DNA of 64,000 bases from the NCBI GenBank assembly GCA_030562195.1, contig JAUJPP010000003.1, forward strand, positions 35,904,602 through 35,968,601, written 5' to 3'. Under the pieces are notes generated by a model. That model was not told where the DNA came from, searched no databases, and worked only from the letters and a program-made list of their open reading frames with translations. The DNA comes from Nipponacmea schrenckii (lineage: Eukaryota > Mollusca > Gastropoda > Lottiidae). A program made the translations under genes and the position numbers. Shown one piece after another: positions 49,301-61,000 of the stretch; the stretch's first letter is position 1, and the number at the start of each line of letters is the position of its first letter.

Positions 49301-50335
49301 TTGGTAACTAAAGCATTTGGCAATGTTCCGAATGCTTTGTGTACAACATGTTTAAATAATTGTATTGAATACATTTTCAAGGTGTACAATTAGTTAATCA
49401 GTTGCCAATGAAGTTTTCCAAATGAAAAATGTATTTGAATTCTCTCCATGTTATAATCATTTACAGCGAAGTATTTATGAAGCATTCAGGGGAATGCGAA
49501 AAGATATGTTCATGTACTAAAATATATGATCCTGTATGTGGAACTAATGGTATAACCTATTCCAACCTGTGTTTATTAAATTGCCAGTAGGTGAATCTTC
49601 TTTGCCTTAGCGAATATATCAAAAAAAGTAGTAAAGTTTCCTTATAACCGTTTGAGAACACAAATTAATTGTATTTAATTGCATAAGAATATAGGTATTC
49701 TCTACACAATACTCACAATATTCATGAAGGATTAGATCTATCTAGACCACAATAATACTTACATTTATTTTTAGGAAAGTTAATTGGGCTCATAATGGTG
49801 AATGTTCTGATCCGTGTGCTGTTTGTCCTAATATATATAAACCCGTATGTGGGTCTACATTGTTAACCTATCCTAATGAATGTTTGATGGCCTGCAAGTA
49901 AGTTTTCTTTGTGTTTCTAGAAACAAATATACATCAACACTTCTTCATAGTATAAAATCATAAATCATAAGCATTTAATCATGACTGCTCTATTCTTCTA
50001 AAAAATAGCGACATCTTTATTGTTTGGAAATTCTTATAAAAAAATAAAACATGTAAACACTTCACTGTGCAAATAAGAAATATATATCTTGGAAAATGGG
50101 AGAATCCGTAAAACATTGGGGAATTGTATTTATGCCTGCCCCGGCACAAAACATACATCGATATTTCTCTTTTTCCAGAAAAGTTCAGAAATTATTTAAT
50201 GGGTCATGCCCGAAATTTACTCCACATGGAAACGGTGGACTAGATAATACCCAAGGTAACAGAAATAAAATTAACAAAGGCAAGTCGATTAGAAATTATG
50301 GAGGCGGTCGAGGACAAAGGGGATTTCCCGTTTAG
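31371..50335 (+). CDS. Secreted multi-Kazal serine proteinase inhibitor (30 exons, 28 Kazal units, ~1138 aa)
   Basis: Exon 1 (31371-31407) encodes [12 protein letters not shown], completed by exon 2 to a signal peptide with likely cleavage after VGA. Kazal exons: K1 33376-33472, K2 33801-33917, K3 34041-34157, K4 36598-36714, K5 39256-39372, K6 40090-40206, K7 40352-40471, K8 40793-40909, K9 41060-41176, K10 43611-43727, K11 43873-43989, K12-K26 between 44566 and 48931, K27 49467-49586, K28 49775-49897. The tail exon is 50179-50335 (stop TAG). All internal junctions are phase 2, so exons can be added or skipped without frame change. Each unit follows C-x-C-x7-C-x10-C-x3-C with (V/I)CG and TYSN(Q/E)C, the Kazal signature; such proteins block serine proteinases outside the cell. 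The exon total is 3417 nt = 1139 codons. The tail is basic and Gly/Asn-rich ([20 protein letters not shown]). K13 lacks a GT donor (see its entry). Introns carry LINE, Penelope-like and MITE debris. Its physiological target is unknown; defence or secretion/shell matrix are possibilities only. Confidence 0.9.
31408..33375 (+). other. Intron 1 of the Kazal gene, nothing recognised
   Basis: Runs from GG|gtaagt to tttcag|TTG. AT-rich, with an (AT)n run near 31600. No coding signal; the frame at 32404-32589 has no domain. Confidence 0.7.
34257..36424 (-). mobile_element. 5'-truncated non-LTR retrotransposon (CR1/L2-like), copy 1, in intron K3-K4
   Basis: Starts (3' end) with a poly-T run at 34257-34272, the poly-A of a minus-strand element. 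Reading minus, fragments give the end of the endonuclease-RT linker ([17 protein letters not shown]), RT segments [77 protein letters not shown] and a YDDD in place of the YADD catalytic box, then a C-terminal region ([15 protein letters not shown]). Several frameshifts break the frame, so it is dead. The clade call is tentative. Confidence 0.88.
36425..36714 (+). repeat. Copy of the K2 upstream intron plus chimeric exon K4
   Basis: 36425-36597 repeats 33629-33800. Exon K4 has K2-type bases in its first part ('gttgtcaagaaatctg') and K3-type bases in its last part ('aaccaatgtgaactgagttg'). The downstream intron and LINE are K3-type. Confidence 0.8.
36814..39190 (-). mobile_element. Same LINE, copy 2, in intron K4-K5
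   Basis: Nearly identical to copy 1 from the poly-T run (36814-36825) onward, including the same YDDD and frame breaks, but reaching further 5' into [20 protein letters not shown], a typical linker motif after the endonuclease. Shared disabling changes show the two copies arose by duplication with the host exon, not by two insertions. The exact 5' edge is uncertain (39150-39235). Confidence 0.85.
39510..40060 (-). mobile_element. LINE fragment (endonuclease end and linker), in intron K5-K6
   Basis: On the minus strand 39984-39754 gives [20 protein letters not shown] followed by FSDHAAVLF, the typical end of an APE endonuclease (FTEFSDHA). 39735-39510 repeats, with frameshifts, the linker of the LINE at 36814-39190. 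It looks like another piece of the same family. Confidence 0.75.
41647..42014. repeat. ~195-bp imperfect tandem duplication in intron K9-K10
   Basis: 'cgatgacagcctttggcccc', 'cccatcgaatac', 'ttttatccaact' and 'gcatcacagacat' occur in order from 41647 and again from 41844. Confidence 0.75.
42055..43490 (-). mobile_element. Internally deleted LINE with ORF1 and RT fragments, in intron K9-K10
   Basis: Minus strand from the right: 43472-43044 holds a Gln/Glu-rich coiled-coil-like segment ([19 protein letters not shown]). 43062-42679 resembles LINE ORF1 RNA-binding regions ([34 protein letters not shown]). Around 42560-42500 an RT box reads [20 protein letters not shown] with an intact YADD. 42339-42055 reads [18 protein letters not shown] and [10 protein letters not shown], normal after the RT domain. 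Endonuclease and N-terminal RT are missing, so a large part was deleted. Confidence 0.75.
44777..44892 (+). other. K13: Kazal exon with a lost splice donor (GT to GA)
   Basis: The exon end reads TGCGG|gaaagtgag, where every sister reads TGCGG|gtaagtgag. The T-to-A change is at 44892. The downstream intron is otherwise the same as after K18 (both have 'aagtaatcatagc'), so the change is a recent point mutation or an assembly error. Use of the nearby gtgaga at 44895 would shift the frame and meet a stop early in K14; skipping K13 keeps the frame because all exons here are phase 2-2. Confidence 0.75.
46415..46695 (-). mobile_element. Penelope-like element fragment: GIY-YIG endonuclease C-terminal half, in intron K19-K20
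   Basis: The minus-strand frame reads [20 protein letters not shown], then [31 protein letters not shown] and [14 protein letters not shown]. This is the pattern of the GIY-YIG endonuclease that ends Penelope-like retroelements (N-x-H ... NSTELSKxIW ... CxLCxxEK ... LNKRSELxxxCRH). The GIY-YIG box itself and the reverse transcriptase are absent. It accounts for most of the ~448 bp by which this intron exceeds its sisters. Confidence 0.75.
47955..48125 (-). mobile_element. Reverse transcriptase fragment of a second LINE type, in intron K25-K26
   Basis: The minus strand reads [35 protein letters not shown] and ADDTKLYR. These are the [13 protein letters not shown] and FADDTK boxes of a LINE reverse transcriptase, distinct from the family at 34-39 kb. 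Only about 50 codons survive. Confidence 0.85.
48481..48593. mobile_element. 113-bp palindromic MITE-like element flanked by TTAA
   Basis: TTAA at 48481-48484 and 48590-48593 encloses inverted 'gtttgtcaatgcgtct(t)tta' and 'tattagactttttgacgaac' with inner 'atgaccg' and 'cggtcat'. It matches the outer end of the foldback element (7433-7515, opposite strand). Confidence 0.7.
49141..49186 (+). pseudogene. Degenerate 3' end of a Kazal exon
   Basis: 'tctattgaatgtgatttaaa' followed by 'ttgcgtgtaagtgtg' matches the 3' end and donor of family II exons. The 5' part, with the acceptor and the VCG region, is gone. It lies between K26 and K27. Confidence 0.7.
49467..50335 (+). other. Divergent terminal Kazal exons K27, K28 and the tail exon
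   Basis: K27 encodes [20 protein letters not shown] with P1 Lys. K28 encodes [20 protein letters not shown] with P1 Asn and a loop lacking the usual D-G. Their introns are unrelated to the arrays, so they look like old, non-amplified units. The tail exon adds the last cysteine (FNGSC) and the basic tail. Confidence 0.85.
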
Positions 50336-50342
50336 TATAACT

Positions 50343-50348
50343 AATAAA
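50343..50348 (+). terminator. Probable polyadenylation signal of the Kazal gene
   Basis: AATAAA lies 7 bp after the stop codon. A second AATAAA near 50441 is an alternative. Confidence 0.5.
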
Positions 50349-52028
50349 ATCTCTACAAGTCTTCTGGAATAATTAATTTTATTCAATGTGATATTTTAAT
50401 TGTGATTCATTCATAGTTTTTCTATGTTTAGTACATAAATCAATAAATTCTATTCAAATTCTTTCTTTTTTTTTTGTAATCCCTCCCTGTACTGTAAAAT
50501 ATTCGTGAAGGGGGTGGGGTATTTATCTGCACACCCACCACCCCCCACCTTCCACCTTCGGCTCCGTAAATCATCTTTTGAGGATCGAGATGCGGTAGCA
50601 AGGAATCACCAGTTTATCAAATAACGGATTCCAATGCCACAAAGGGGTACTGATAGCTTACATTTCAGGGTAGTTTTAAGGGAAATTTTAAAGGATTGCA
50701 AATCATAACCTACTTTGTCAAAGTTTTCGAATAACGAACTTTCAACTTCACTCCTTTGTTAGCAATGTACTCAACGTTCTAATACTGACCCACATTCAAC
50801 AAAAAAACTATGTTCAATGTGGATTGTTAATAAATATATGTGAGGTTACATATTAGGACACTACAAGTTCAATAAAGTAGAGCCATTCGACGTAATAGCA
50901 AAAAGTTTAATGTCTAACACTTTATATTAAACAGAAATTCTATTGCTACTTGCAGGCTGTAGCACAGTCGGTTACAAACAAGATATTTGGCTAAGTCGAA
51001 CATATTATGGTTGTCGATATTGTAAGCATTAATATAAATCATTATTCTTATGTAAACTGTAAAACAGCTGTCAATGGGTACGAATAATCTGGGATTTCAG
51101 CCAAAACGACATTATGACACTCTCTTTATACAGACAGGCGTTATATAACACTAACACGGAAAACAAACTTTTTTATTTATAAAACTATCAAAACGGACAA
51201 ATAAAAAAAAATACGTGATATTATGATTAGTAGGATTATGTGTGTATATTTAGGAACACCAGTGTTAGTCTACAGTTTACCATGGCTTATTGTTGGAATA
51301 TACTTTTCATTCTGGTAATTTTCTACATCAGCAGATTTCAACTCATACGCGTTTCCTTTTTTATGTTTTCTGAAAAAAAGAAAAGAAAATTCAAAACTGT
51401 CAGAAACGATAATGAAACTATCTGGAAAATATGCGTTAAGCACGCAGCGAGGTCAAATTGATTATGAGCTGCAAACATTATTTGAAAGGATATTGTGATT
51501 ATAATTACATATATATATTATTTTTCAAAATATTAGTCTGGTGTGTATTTCTATAAAAATTGGAATGGACAATAGTTTAAGTATTAAATTAAATATTCCT
51601 TTGTCCAACTACTGTGCTGTTAAAAAATGTGCTCTTGAGAAAACGCCAGTCAAGAGAAGACTATTTAGGGAATATTTGGATTCAGTTGGTCATTTGACGA
51701 AACTTAATTGATTGCATAAAAGTGCTTAAATATGCGCAAATATATTGTTGTTAATATTGAGTGTTTATATTATTGAGATTGAGATTAAAGAATATTATTA
51801 TTATTAATAAGTCCACATCTCTATAGGGGTACAGCTAGGGATTAAAGATGCACTGAACCATAAATAATTAATTATGAGAAATGGGAATTATGAGTAATGG
51901 GAGTAAACCGAGACAACTATTCCATACAATTAGGGGATTAGCAGCGGTTTGTATATCACACTTCCGACTTTTCCACATACCAGATAGCTGGAATTAAATT
52001 TCTTTAGCCGGGAAATATAGAGAAGTTC
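50349..52028. other. Convergent intergenic region, no gene seen
   Basis: Lies between the 3' ends of the Kazal gene (plus) and the SLC22 gene (minus). C-rich patch near 50525-50560. The frame at 51240-51461 has no recognisable domain. Confidence 0.5.
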
Positions 52029-55000
52029 CTACCTGCTCAATTCCTTGGCATCATCAATAGATTCTGGCATTTTTCTGTTTAATGTTTCTGGTAATAGTAA
52101 ACAAAGTAAACCAGCTATTATAGTGGTAACTCCAAATATTATGAGTGGTAGAGCAATAGCTAAATCACCCCCAACTAACAAGCCCTAAATTAATAACAAA
52201 TAAAACAATAATAATATTAATAATAATAATAATGATATCTTTATTACAAAAGGGTAACAAAAATTAGGCCATACAATATCGATGAGCATCAAGATAAGAT
52301 CCTGAGTACCCGCCGATAGACCTGTCTTCCATTCCGCCCCTTATAAACAACACAAGCAAAACATACAAAAAACAAGAAACAATTACATGCATATACAACA
52401 ATCAAAAATCATTAACAGATAAAAAGTTAACAATGAGAATGATATTTAAACTCTATGTACCTAACGAGGGTAATATAAAAAAAAGAAAAGAAAGAAGAAA
52501 AAAATCATGATGAGAAACATTCAATGTAAATTTTAAAGTATAAATTTCAGATAGATTTTTAGAATGAACCTTTTTTAACAAATACACAAGTACTTATCTA
52601 TAATATTGACAATGATATTGTAAAACAAGCAAATAGAGAAGATTTGGAAGCCTACTAAAGAGTCAGTTCATGTGCTGCGAGCGGGCTACCCAACCCCACT
52701 CCATTTCATATTTTTCTATGAAGGGGTAGGTAGGATTTATCCAGGCTCAAGACCAACTCATTCCCTTCAATAGAACTAATATTACTATCTATTTTTAAAT
52801 TTAACTTACAGAGTCTGCAATGTACGGAGATATCATCCCACCGATACGGGCAAACATTGAACTGGTTCCTAAACCGGAATTCCTCACAATTGTGGGAAAT
52901 AATTCAGCAGCATAAACATATATGACAGCAAATGCACCGGAAATACCTAATTTTCCTATCATAGATAAAGCTGTAGTAATCCATGGGTTTGCTGAATGAC
53001 AAAAAAGGAAAATAATATAAATTATGTTTAAAATCAACAATATTAAAATAAATCCACGACAATCATCTTAATTCGAGTGACATACTTGGATTCTACATCG
53101 AAAATATAATCACCGGGATTACAAAAGGACATTTATTATTTTCAAATTTCTCTTGACTGGTCTCGAGTAACTTGAAATATATGTAAAATTCGATTTAATA
53201 ACAAACTTGAGAGGATAAATGGCTTCTTTAAATGAAAAAGTAACTAAATGCATCCATAAAATTAGGGATTGTATTGTAAACTCCGTAGTCAACTACGTTG
53301 AAAACCGATTAAAATAATAACGTTGTTTTTAATGGATTTATCGGATTATACAAGGATATTGATGAGATGAGTTTATGTCATTTAGAAAGTGGTGTTGCAA
53401 CAATATTTAGAGTAGGACGTAAAACTCCATTCATTTCATTTTTTGCAACAATATTTTCGTTATTGGGATGACACTTTCTTACTATAGCACAAATTCTAGT
53501 GCTGAAGGTTATTGATGTATCGATCTATGAAACCAGGTTAATCCACTTATGAAAATATACTCTTATACCCCGTTCAGACGGCAAAAGTTAAGCTCTCTTA
53601 ACTATCAACCCTTCTTAAAAGTTAAGAGAGCTTAACTTTTGACCGTTCAGACGATAAAATGACAAGTGGCTTAAAATTCCTTCTCGAGTCATAAATATTG
53701 TCTGCGCATGCCGTGAAATAAACTACTTACGAAAAACATCCGGTACAGTGTAAAATGGCGGCTTCTATTGATTCGTTAAAAATAATTTCACTTTTTCTTT
53801 TAAACCGTAAAAAGTGTATGGAAAATCGGGATAAAGAGGTGTCAAATTCAAGAAGACATTATATTTGCGATGTTGTATCAATTATTATGCCCTATGTTGA
53901 TAAATATGGCGGCGCGAGAATAAACACATCCTGTCCATTGCGCACGCGTGTTAAATCGGTATCCGGCGAATTTAAGCCAGGTCCGTTCAGACGAGAAAAA
54001 ATTAGTGGCTTAACTTTTAAACCCCTTCGAGCCACATCGGGAGCAGGTGAATTTAAGCCAGCTTAAAATCGCCTGCTCCGCGTTCACACGACAAAGTTAA
54101 GCTCTCTTCGAGAAGGGTTGATAGTTAAGAGAGCTTAACTTTTGCCGTCTGAACGGGGTATTATTGTACAAGCTAGAGAGAGAAAATTCGAAGAGGTACT
54201 ATCTCTTTAACATTAGTTAGTTAGAGGCACAGAAATGTGATTTGGGCTTAATTAGCTGATAAAGCACATATGTATAGATAGATAATATTTTCCTGAGTCA
54301 CATTCAGCTATCTCCTTGTACTCTACTTACCATCATAAATGACAGGTATCATTGTGGCTAAACAAGCAACTCCGCCCAGTAACATAGCGCCGCAATGAAG
54401 TGGTTTTCTTCCAACTCTATTCAACAACATAATAGCCAGTACGTAAGATATAGTTTCGGCAATATTGGCGATGGTGAAGTTAAGGTATGGATCTCCACTG
54501 AGGTTAGATACGTTTAAACCAAGTCCATAATACCCCATGCTAACCACTAGCCTGTGATCAATGTTACAATAACAAATAACAGAGGGTTCGGAATGATGCT
54601 CAACTAGTGCATGGATCTATTGATTTAATTTTAGTACTCTTAAATAAAAGCCAATGTAACTTCAATTATTGATTTGCACATTATTGTCCCCATGAGAGCA
54701 TATCAAAATATAGCTATTCTATGCATGATGTATGAACTAAATAAGATTTAATTCCTGGAACTAGTAAAATGCGGCTATTTTATTCGAAATATTTGATGAG
54801 TTGATACTTCTGTATGTAGCTTGGAACATACATTGGTAAATATATGAGCTACTCACCAGTTGAAAAATATAATCAAGGATCCTATCAACAATCTACAATC
54901 TGTGAACATGTGCCAGATCTTTGATTGTGGTCCTGCATCCAGGGTATCTTTATCAAATAGCTTGAGCGGAAGTTCAACTTTGTTGACCTTAGCAGCTTTT

Positions 55001-58000
55001 CTAACAATGTCTTCTGCTTCTTTTTCTCGGCCCTTGGATAACAGCCACCTAGGAGACTCTGGCAGTAACCTGTTGATGACAAAATACAACTAGAATTGCT
55101 TACAATTATGAACGTATTTCGAGAGCCTTAAAATATTATGTAGGCTAAATTTGCAATGACCTACATCTAGACAATATATTGAATATCATTTTACCTAGTT
55201 TTCAAAGTCATTAAATAATTAGGTCACACCTTCCGTAACGGTTAATGATGGCGAAAATATGAAAATTATCAATTTTTGCTGTATTTAAGTACACTTATCT
55301 CTATGAATTTTTTTAAGTAAGCCAAATTAAAAAATATCTACTCGTAGACAATATATTGAATATTATTTGACCTAATTTTCAAGGTCATATATTAAGTGGG
55401 TCACACCTTCCGTAGCCGTTAAAGTGACCTAATTTTGAAAAAATCGAAATTTAAATAATTCGAAAGAAAATACGAAATTTGAAAATCGGTCTCCAAGAAA
55501 AGGTAGATAATGATCCATTGTATCTATGTGCTAAATTTCATCAAAATCGGTCTATCAGTAGCGTCTGAATTTCGGATTTAAGAATTGTAACGAAAATTCA
55601 AAATGGCGGCCGATATGGCAGCTTGACCTAATTATTTAGGTCAAATCAATTACTATTGGCAAGTTATAGACCGGAAGTTACGTAATTACGTCATTTGTGG
55701 CTAAACCAGAAGTGGGATTTTTTTTTTCACATTTTTTCAAAAATTATTATCATATCGCCTATCAATTTTACCATTTATATTAAACGAGAAATCACGGTCT
55801 GAAATTTTTGCCGATGGCCCTTGAATATTGAATTGCAAATCGTGGGTAAAATATTTAACCTAATTGCATAAAACCTATAATTGTTAGTTGACAAATACAT
55901 TGAAGTTTTCAAATCTGAAAATCCGGTCAAATTCGAACTGAAAATAAACTTGCTAAAGCAAAAAAACCTCAACTTCCGGTCAGAGATAGAACTTCCGGTT
56001 TTGTTTTATTTGATAAAAGAAATCATTCTAAGATCAACTGTAGATTTAGAATTTCTGCACCTTTTACCAGTTTGTCTGCAAACTCATCCAAGAATCGCAA
56101 AAAAAAAAAATAAAAATAAAATAATCCGAACGATTACAATACGTTTTCGCCAAAGTCGAAATACGTAATAAACATAGACCAAAATACATTGTTATCTGAT
56201 TTAATTGAAGACCTGCACGCTATGTGTGCTTTTCATATCATGTTTGGGTCAATGCTTTCAGAAAAATAAAAATATGAATCGGAACACTAGATTTGCATTT
56301 GACAAAATTGGCTAATATTTGGAGATTTAGTTATGCTAACAGAAAACGAAACAAATATCCCAAACTCGGTGTTTAATATAGAACGACGCTTGCTCGCTTA
56401 GCTCTGGGAATCCATGAATCGTGTCGGTATATGCTTAATAATGATAATAATATTATTCATCTGCTCCTTCAGATCACAAGCAGTAAATAGTCATGCGTAT
56501 CGTGCACCAAAGGTTAACAATTATATCTTTGACCTTTGACCACAAAAAAAACTTGTGAAAAAGGTGAATGTAAACTGGGGAGTACGTTGTATGTATATGG
56601 AGATTGGAGAAGTTATGCTTTACTTCATATTATGAAGACTCATCTCAACACTCTACTTCTAGTATGTAAAAGTACCGATACATTGAAAAAGATAGAGAAA
56701 ATACTATTTCTCATTTCAAAGCAATACATTCTTGAGAAGATTATAATATAAAAATATATAAACAAAGGGATAATAGGTCTCAGAATGAACATAAAATAGT
56801 AGTTCTCAAGAATGGTCAATATGACTCTATATTCATCTCACCAAAAAAAAGGTCATTTTTTAAAAAAAAGCTTAATCAATTTATTAAGCGTTTTTCAATA
56901 ATCAAATGCATCTTTGTGGATAATTACTTAGTATTTTGGATATTTTTTTATGTTATTTATGGCAGCAGGTATATTTACTGACACAGCTCTTTCTGGCCAA
57001 GTTAAAATTTTCAAATTTTATGTTCATTCTAAGACCTGTTAACCCTTTAAAATGGCACTTACCAAAAATAAGATAAATATATAACAGAGGGGCAAGATAC
57101 AGCCAAAGACAGGGTTCTCCAATCACGTATAAAATAAGCCAATAACCCAAGCACAAATAGTCCTAGGGCCCAAAACAGCATAATGACCATTCCTGCCAAA
57201 GCTCTTTTACTAGGTCCAACAAGCTCCATTCCTGCAAAGGGCCCAATATGAAGGAAAACGTACATAATCGATCATAGTTACAATCTATCAAATTCTTACT
57301 GGGTTCCAAATAACTTAAAATTAATGCATTAAAGTTTGAAAGTCTTTCAGCCCAAAAGAAGTACATCTCGCAGGGCTTTGGTATTGACCAAGTAAGAAAT
57401 TAAAACGCGACACCTTGAAATATATTGAGGATCTTGAATGACTGCTTTTGTCATAAGAAATTTATGAAATGAGATGAGGGATTTAAATCTGGCAACGAAT
57501 TTCATAGATTTCTTTTGACATAAGCACGAGTCCAAGATTCTTTTTATCACACAACTATCGATACAAGCATATTTTGTTTACTTCTCAAGTTCCGTTACAA
57601 GGAAAGAATGTTTTCATTCTTAGCGCCTTCTTCAAATGTCCCTGTGCGCAAGAAATTAAGATTAATTGCTTACATGCCCTTTGACGTCAATAGTAACTGA
57701 GTGCCAACAAGAAAATGACGCCATTTTTGTTATGGAAACATTTTACATAATTTGCATGTTATTAAACTTTGCTACTGTGTCATATCGTTTTCCGAATTTA
57801 CGTTATGAACTCGAAAAATGAAATTAAATGAATGGATTTGTACGTCCTATACTCTATAAACTAGGAAGCAGTACTGTTGTGTGATAATTTTCAATAAGAT
57901 ATCTTGTTCAGATAAACCTTACCAATAACAAATCCTGCCATAAACACACCACCATTAGCCATTCCATTAAAAAATCGCAAGACAGAAAAACCAATAAACT

Positions 58001-61000
58001 CATTAATGAAAGCTATACCAATACCAGTTCCAATGTGAATCAAAATTGACAACATCAAAGTTTTCTTTCTTCCTATCCTATTCATCATTAAAAGAAGAAA
58101 ATCATTATATACATGTACCTGTACATACAAATAATATATAGGATATTTTGAAATTATAATCAATCAGAGCATTTCATTCATCTCTCTTCGCAGATTGTTA
58201 AGATTTTATTGACGCGATAAATTATTATATTTCTATGACTCCAGGCGTTCATAACCTCTCATAATGATGAAATCGCTGCATTAATACTTACAAGTCAGAT
58301 AATAATCCCAGGCCAAACGCCCCAACAAGATTTCCACCAAAGAAAATCATATTCGAATGAGATCGTAATATTTCATCTCCACAGATTAGCTTTATCTGAA
58401 AAATTCAGAAATCTGTCACGTCTATTTCATATTTGTAGATTTTTTGACAATAACGTATATTTGTTCTATTACAAATGGCATAAAGTTAGTTTTTCGATTT
58501 CCAATTGTTGAGTGATCTTGAACCTGCATCACACTTGGATTGTCTGACAAAACTGGATGAATACTCACATCCATAAGAAGGGTAGACTCGTAAATTGAAT
58601 TGTCATACACCCATTCGTCACAGGATTCCTCAGTTCCTTCAGAACCAAAAACTTTACATTTCGATAATCCATCTTTTGTGGTTGGAATTGTTTTATTTAT
58701 CAAGTCATCATGCCATTTACCTTGGCTGATATAGGTATCATTTGGGAAACTTGGAATAGCACATCTAAAAACAGACAAAGGGATGTACTCTTAAAACAAT
58801 CGCGCTTACATAAAACATAAAACTATATGAAAGCTAGGGGCTTGTTTATAATGATCGGGGTATCAAAACCGCTATAGTATCTTCTGCTACTGTAGGTAGC
58901 GTTAAGTATATTTATACATGGTATTGTTACTACATGTATTATTAATTACTGTTATCTTGCTGATAGCCTGGGTTTTATGGAAGCCGACTGTGGCCATATC
59001 TATTTCCGACTTCTCGCGAAAGCGAGGACAATGCGAGGAAACGGGCTGTGAAAAAAGCGAGGAATAGTGTCGAGAAAGCGCGGGAAAAAAGGCGAGGAAA
59101 AAGACGAGAAAGCGGGGAAAAGGGCGAGGAACCTCGCTTTCTCGTAGGCGAGGGTTTGGAACACAAAACTGTGACTATGACAAATAATGTTGGTAAATAG
59201 GCGGATGAACAAATTTAATCAGATCGTAGATATTCTTAACTGGCTTACTAGGCATAGTAATTTACAAAATAGCTATATTTAATATAAAATACACTCAATT
59301 CTCTAGACCTAAGCTAAACATTTTTGTCACAATACAACCTCTTACAAACAATTTTACATCAAATAAAAGGAGAAGCGAGCGTTTACAAACTTACATTCTT
59401 TATTGCATAGTCAATCAAGCAAAAAAAAAACAAAAAAAAAAAAACGTGCAAAATCATTCTTTTTGAAATTGAAACGCTGTGAAATGTTCTGCGTTTTTCT
59501 TTCATAAAAGTCACTCTATTCAAATATACATCCTATGTTTATGAATACGACATATTAAATAACAAGATTAACTATTACGCTTTTATATACAGTCATAGGA
59601 TGTGGATCAAGGTTTGCAACTCGAGTCTTCGAGATAAACGGTAACCAAAACTCTTTCAATTGTTTACCTACCTACACAGGGCCATGAATAAACATAAATA
59701 AGTTTCTTAGAGGTAATTATTGACTGTGAACATTGGCAATTGGATGCAATAATAAGCACATCAATACTAAAATTTTAAATGAAAATATTATAGGTGTCTT
59801 AAACTGATTTGCTTATATTTAACTGGCGGGTACAGAAATGTCACCGTTCGGATAAAAGGGATGATAATATGATGACTTATATGACAAACGACGTTAATAA
59901 CAAAAACACGAGGCGTGTAAAACCCATACATACATAAACATTTACGTTTTTAACCCTGCTACATATTAAGATTTATATTCGAAATAAACCAAGTAAATCC
60001 TACGTTTACACCATCAAAAGACTGCTATTGCTTGCTATAGATGCACCCGTTCATTCAGGATATATTACATTCAATATTTTCACTGCTATTGTTGTTGACA
60101 TTTCACGCTTGGTTTACATTTCATATTCATGGTTACATAAACTTTTGATTTTTTTTTTCAACTTGACATGGGTTTCGGAGGTCAATACCGATCGCAGAGC
60201 AAGAAACACACATATTAAAACGTCCAAAAATCGCCAGTTATTAAAAAAAATGTTACATAAAATCTTTATTATATATTTGTAGACGATATCACGGGTTTTT
60301 AATCTTTACTTTGTCCAAACGAGTAAACTAATTATACTACATATAATTTGTCAAGAACCAGAGGGGATTGGTCTCGAAAGGTCACGACAGAATAATATTA
60401 TCATTTAATGAAAATGTTAGTTTATATAGCTTAATAGAAAAAAATACAGAAGCAACTTTTGGTTGTTTATCATATAAATTTTGTAAGCTTTCTCAGCATT
60501 AGAGATTCTTACCATCACTTTGCAATGAGGCAGCTGAATGATAATGGGAAAATGTTTAGTATGATTAATTACCCTTGTTCTTGAAATGCTCATTAACACT
60601 CTACAATGTGCAACTCTTGACGGATTTTTGTGAAATGCGTCAAATTTTAACACTCCAGAAAGACCAATTCTTGATGGATTTTGATGAAAATCGTATGAGT
60701 ATTTGTAATCACCTGAGAATGAACCCTATTGAAAAATATATAGCCGAAAAATATCTATTATCAGTTATTGCTCTTGTTCTTTAAAACACTACAAACCACA
60801 ATTTGGATTACAGATTTTGTCGAAATTTGGTTATTATTACCTATAGATGAACACTATTTAAAATAAAAAAAAGATAAATATTTAAGGAATTATTGCCTTG
60901 AAGGTACTATTTATCAACCCATAAAAAAAAAAAAATATTTTATTCGGGTGTTTGTTACTGTACTGTCAAGTTTTCATTCAAATTCAATGCTGCTAATGGG

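Noticed and set aside
51990..52031. Possible tenth SLC22 exon beyond 52029 using GTAGGA as donor
   Set aside because: The in-frame TAG gives a protein of normal family length and no further downstream exon with transporter-like sequence was found.
58975..59212. Minus-strand frames rich in Phe, Ser, Arg and Leu
   Set aside because: Direct products of the GCGAGGAAA simple repeat.
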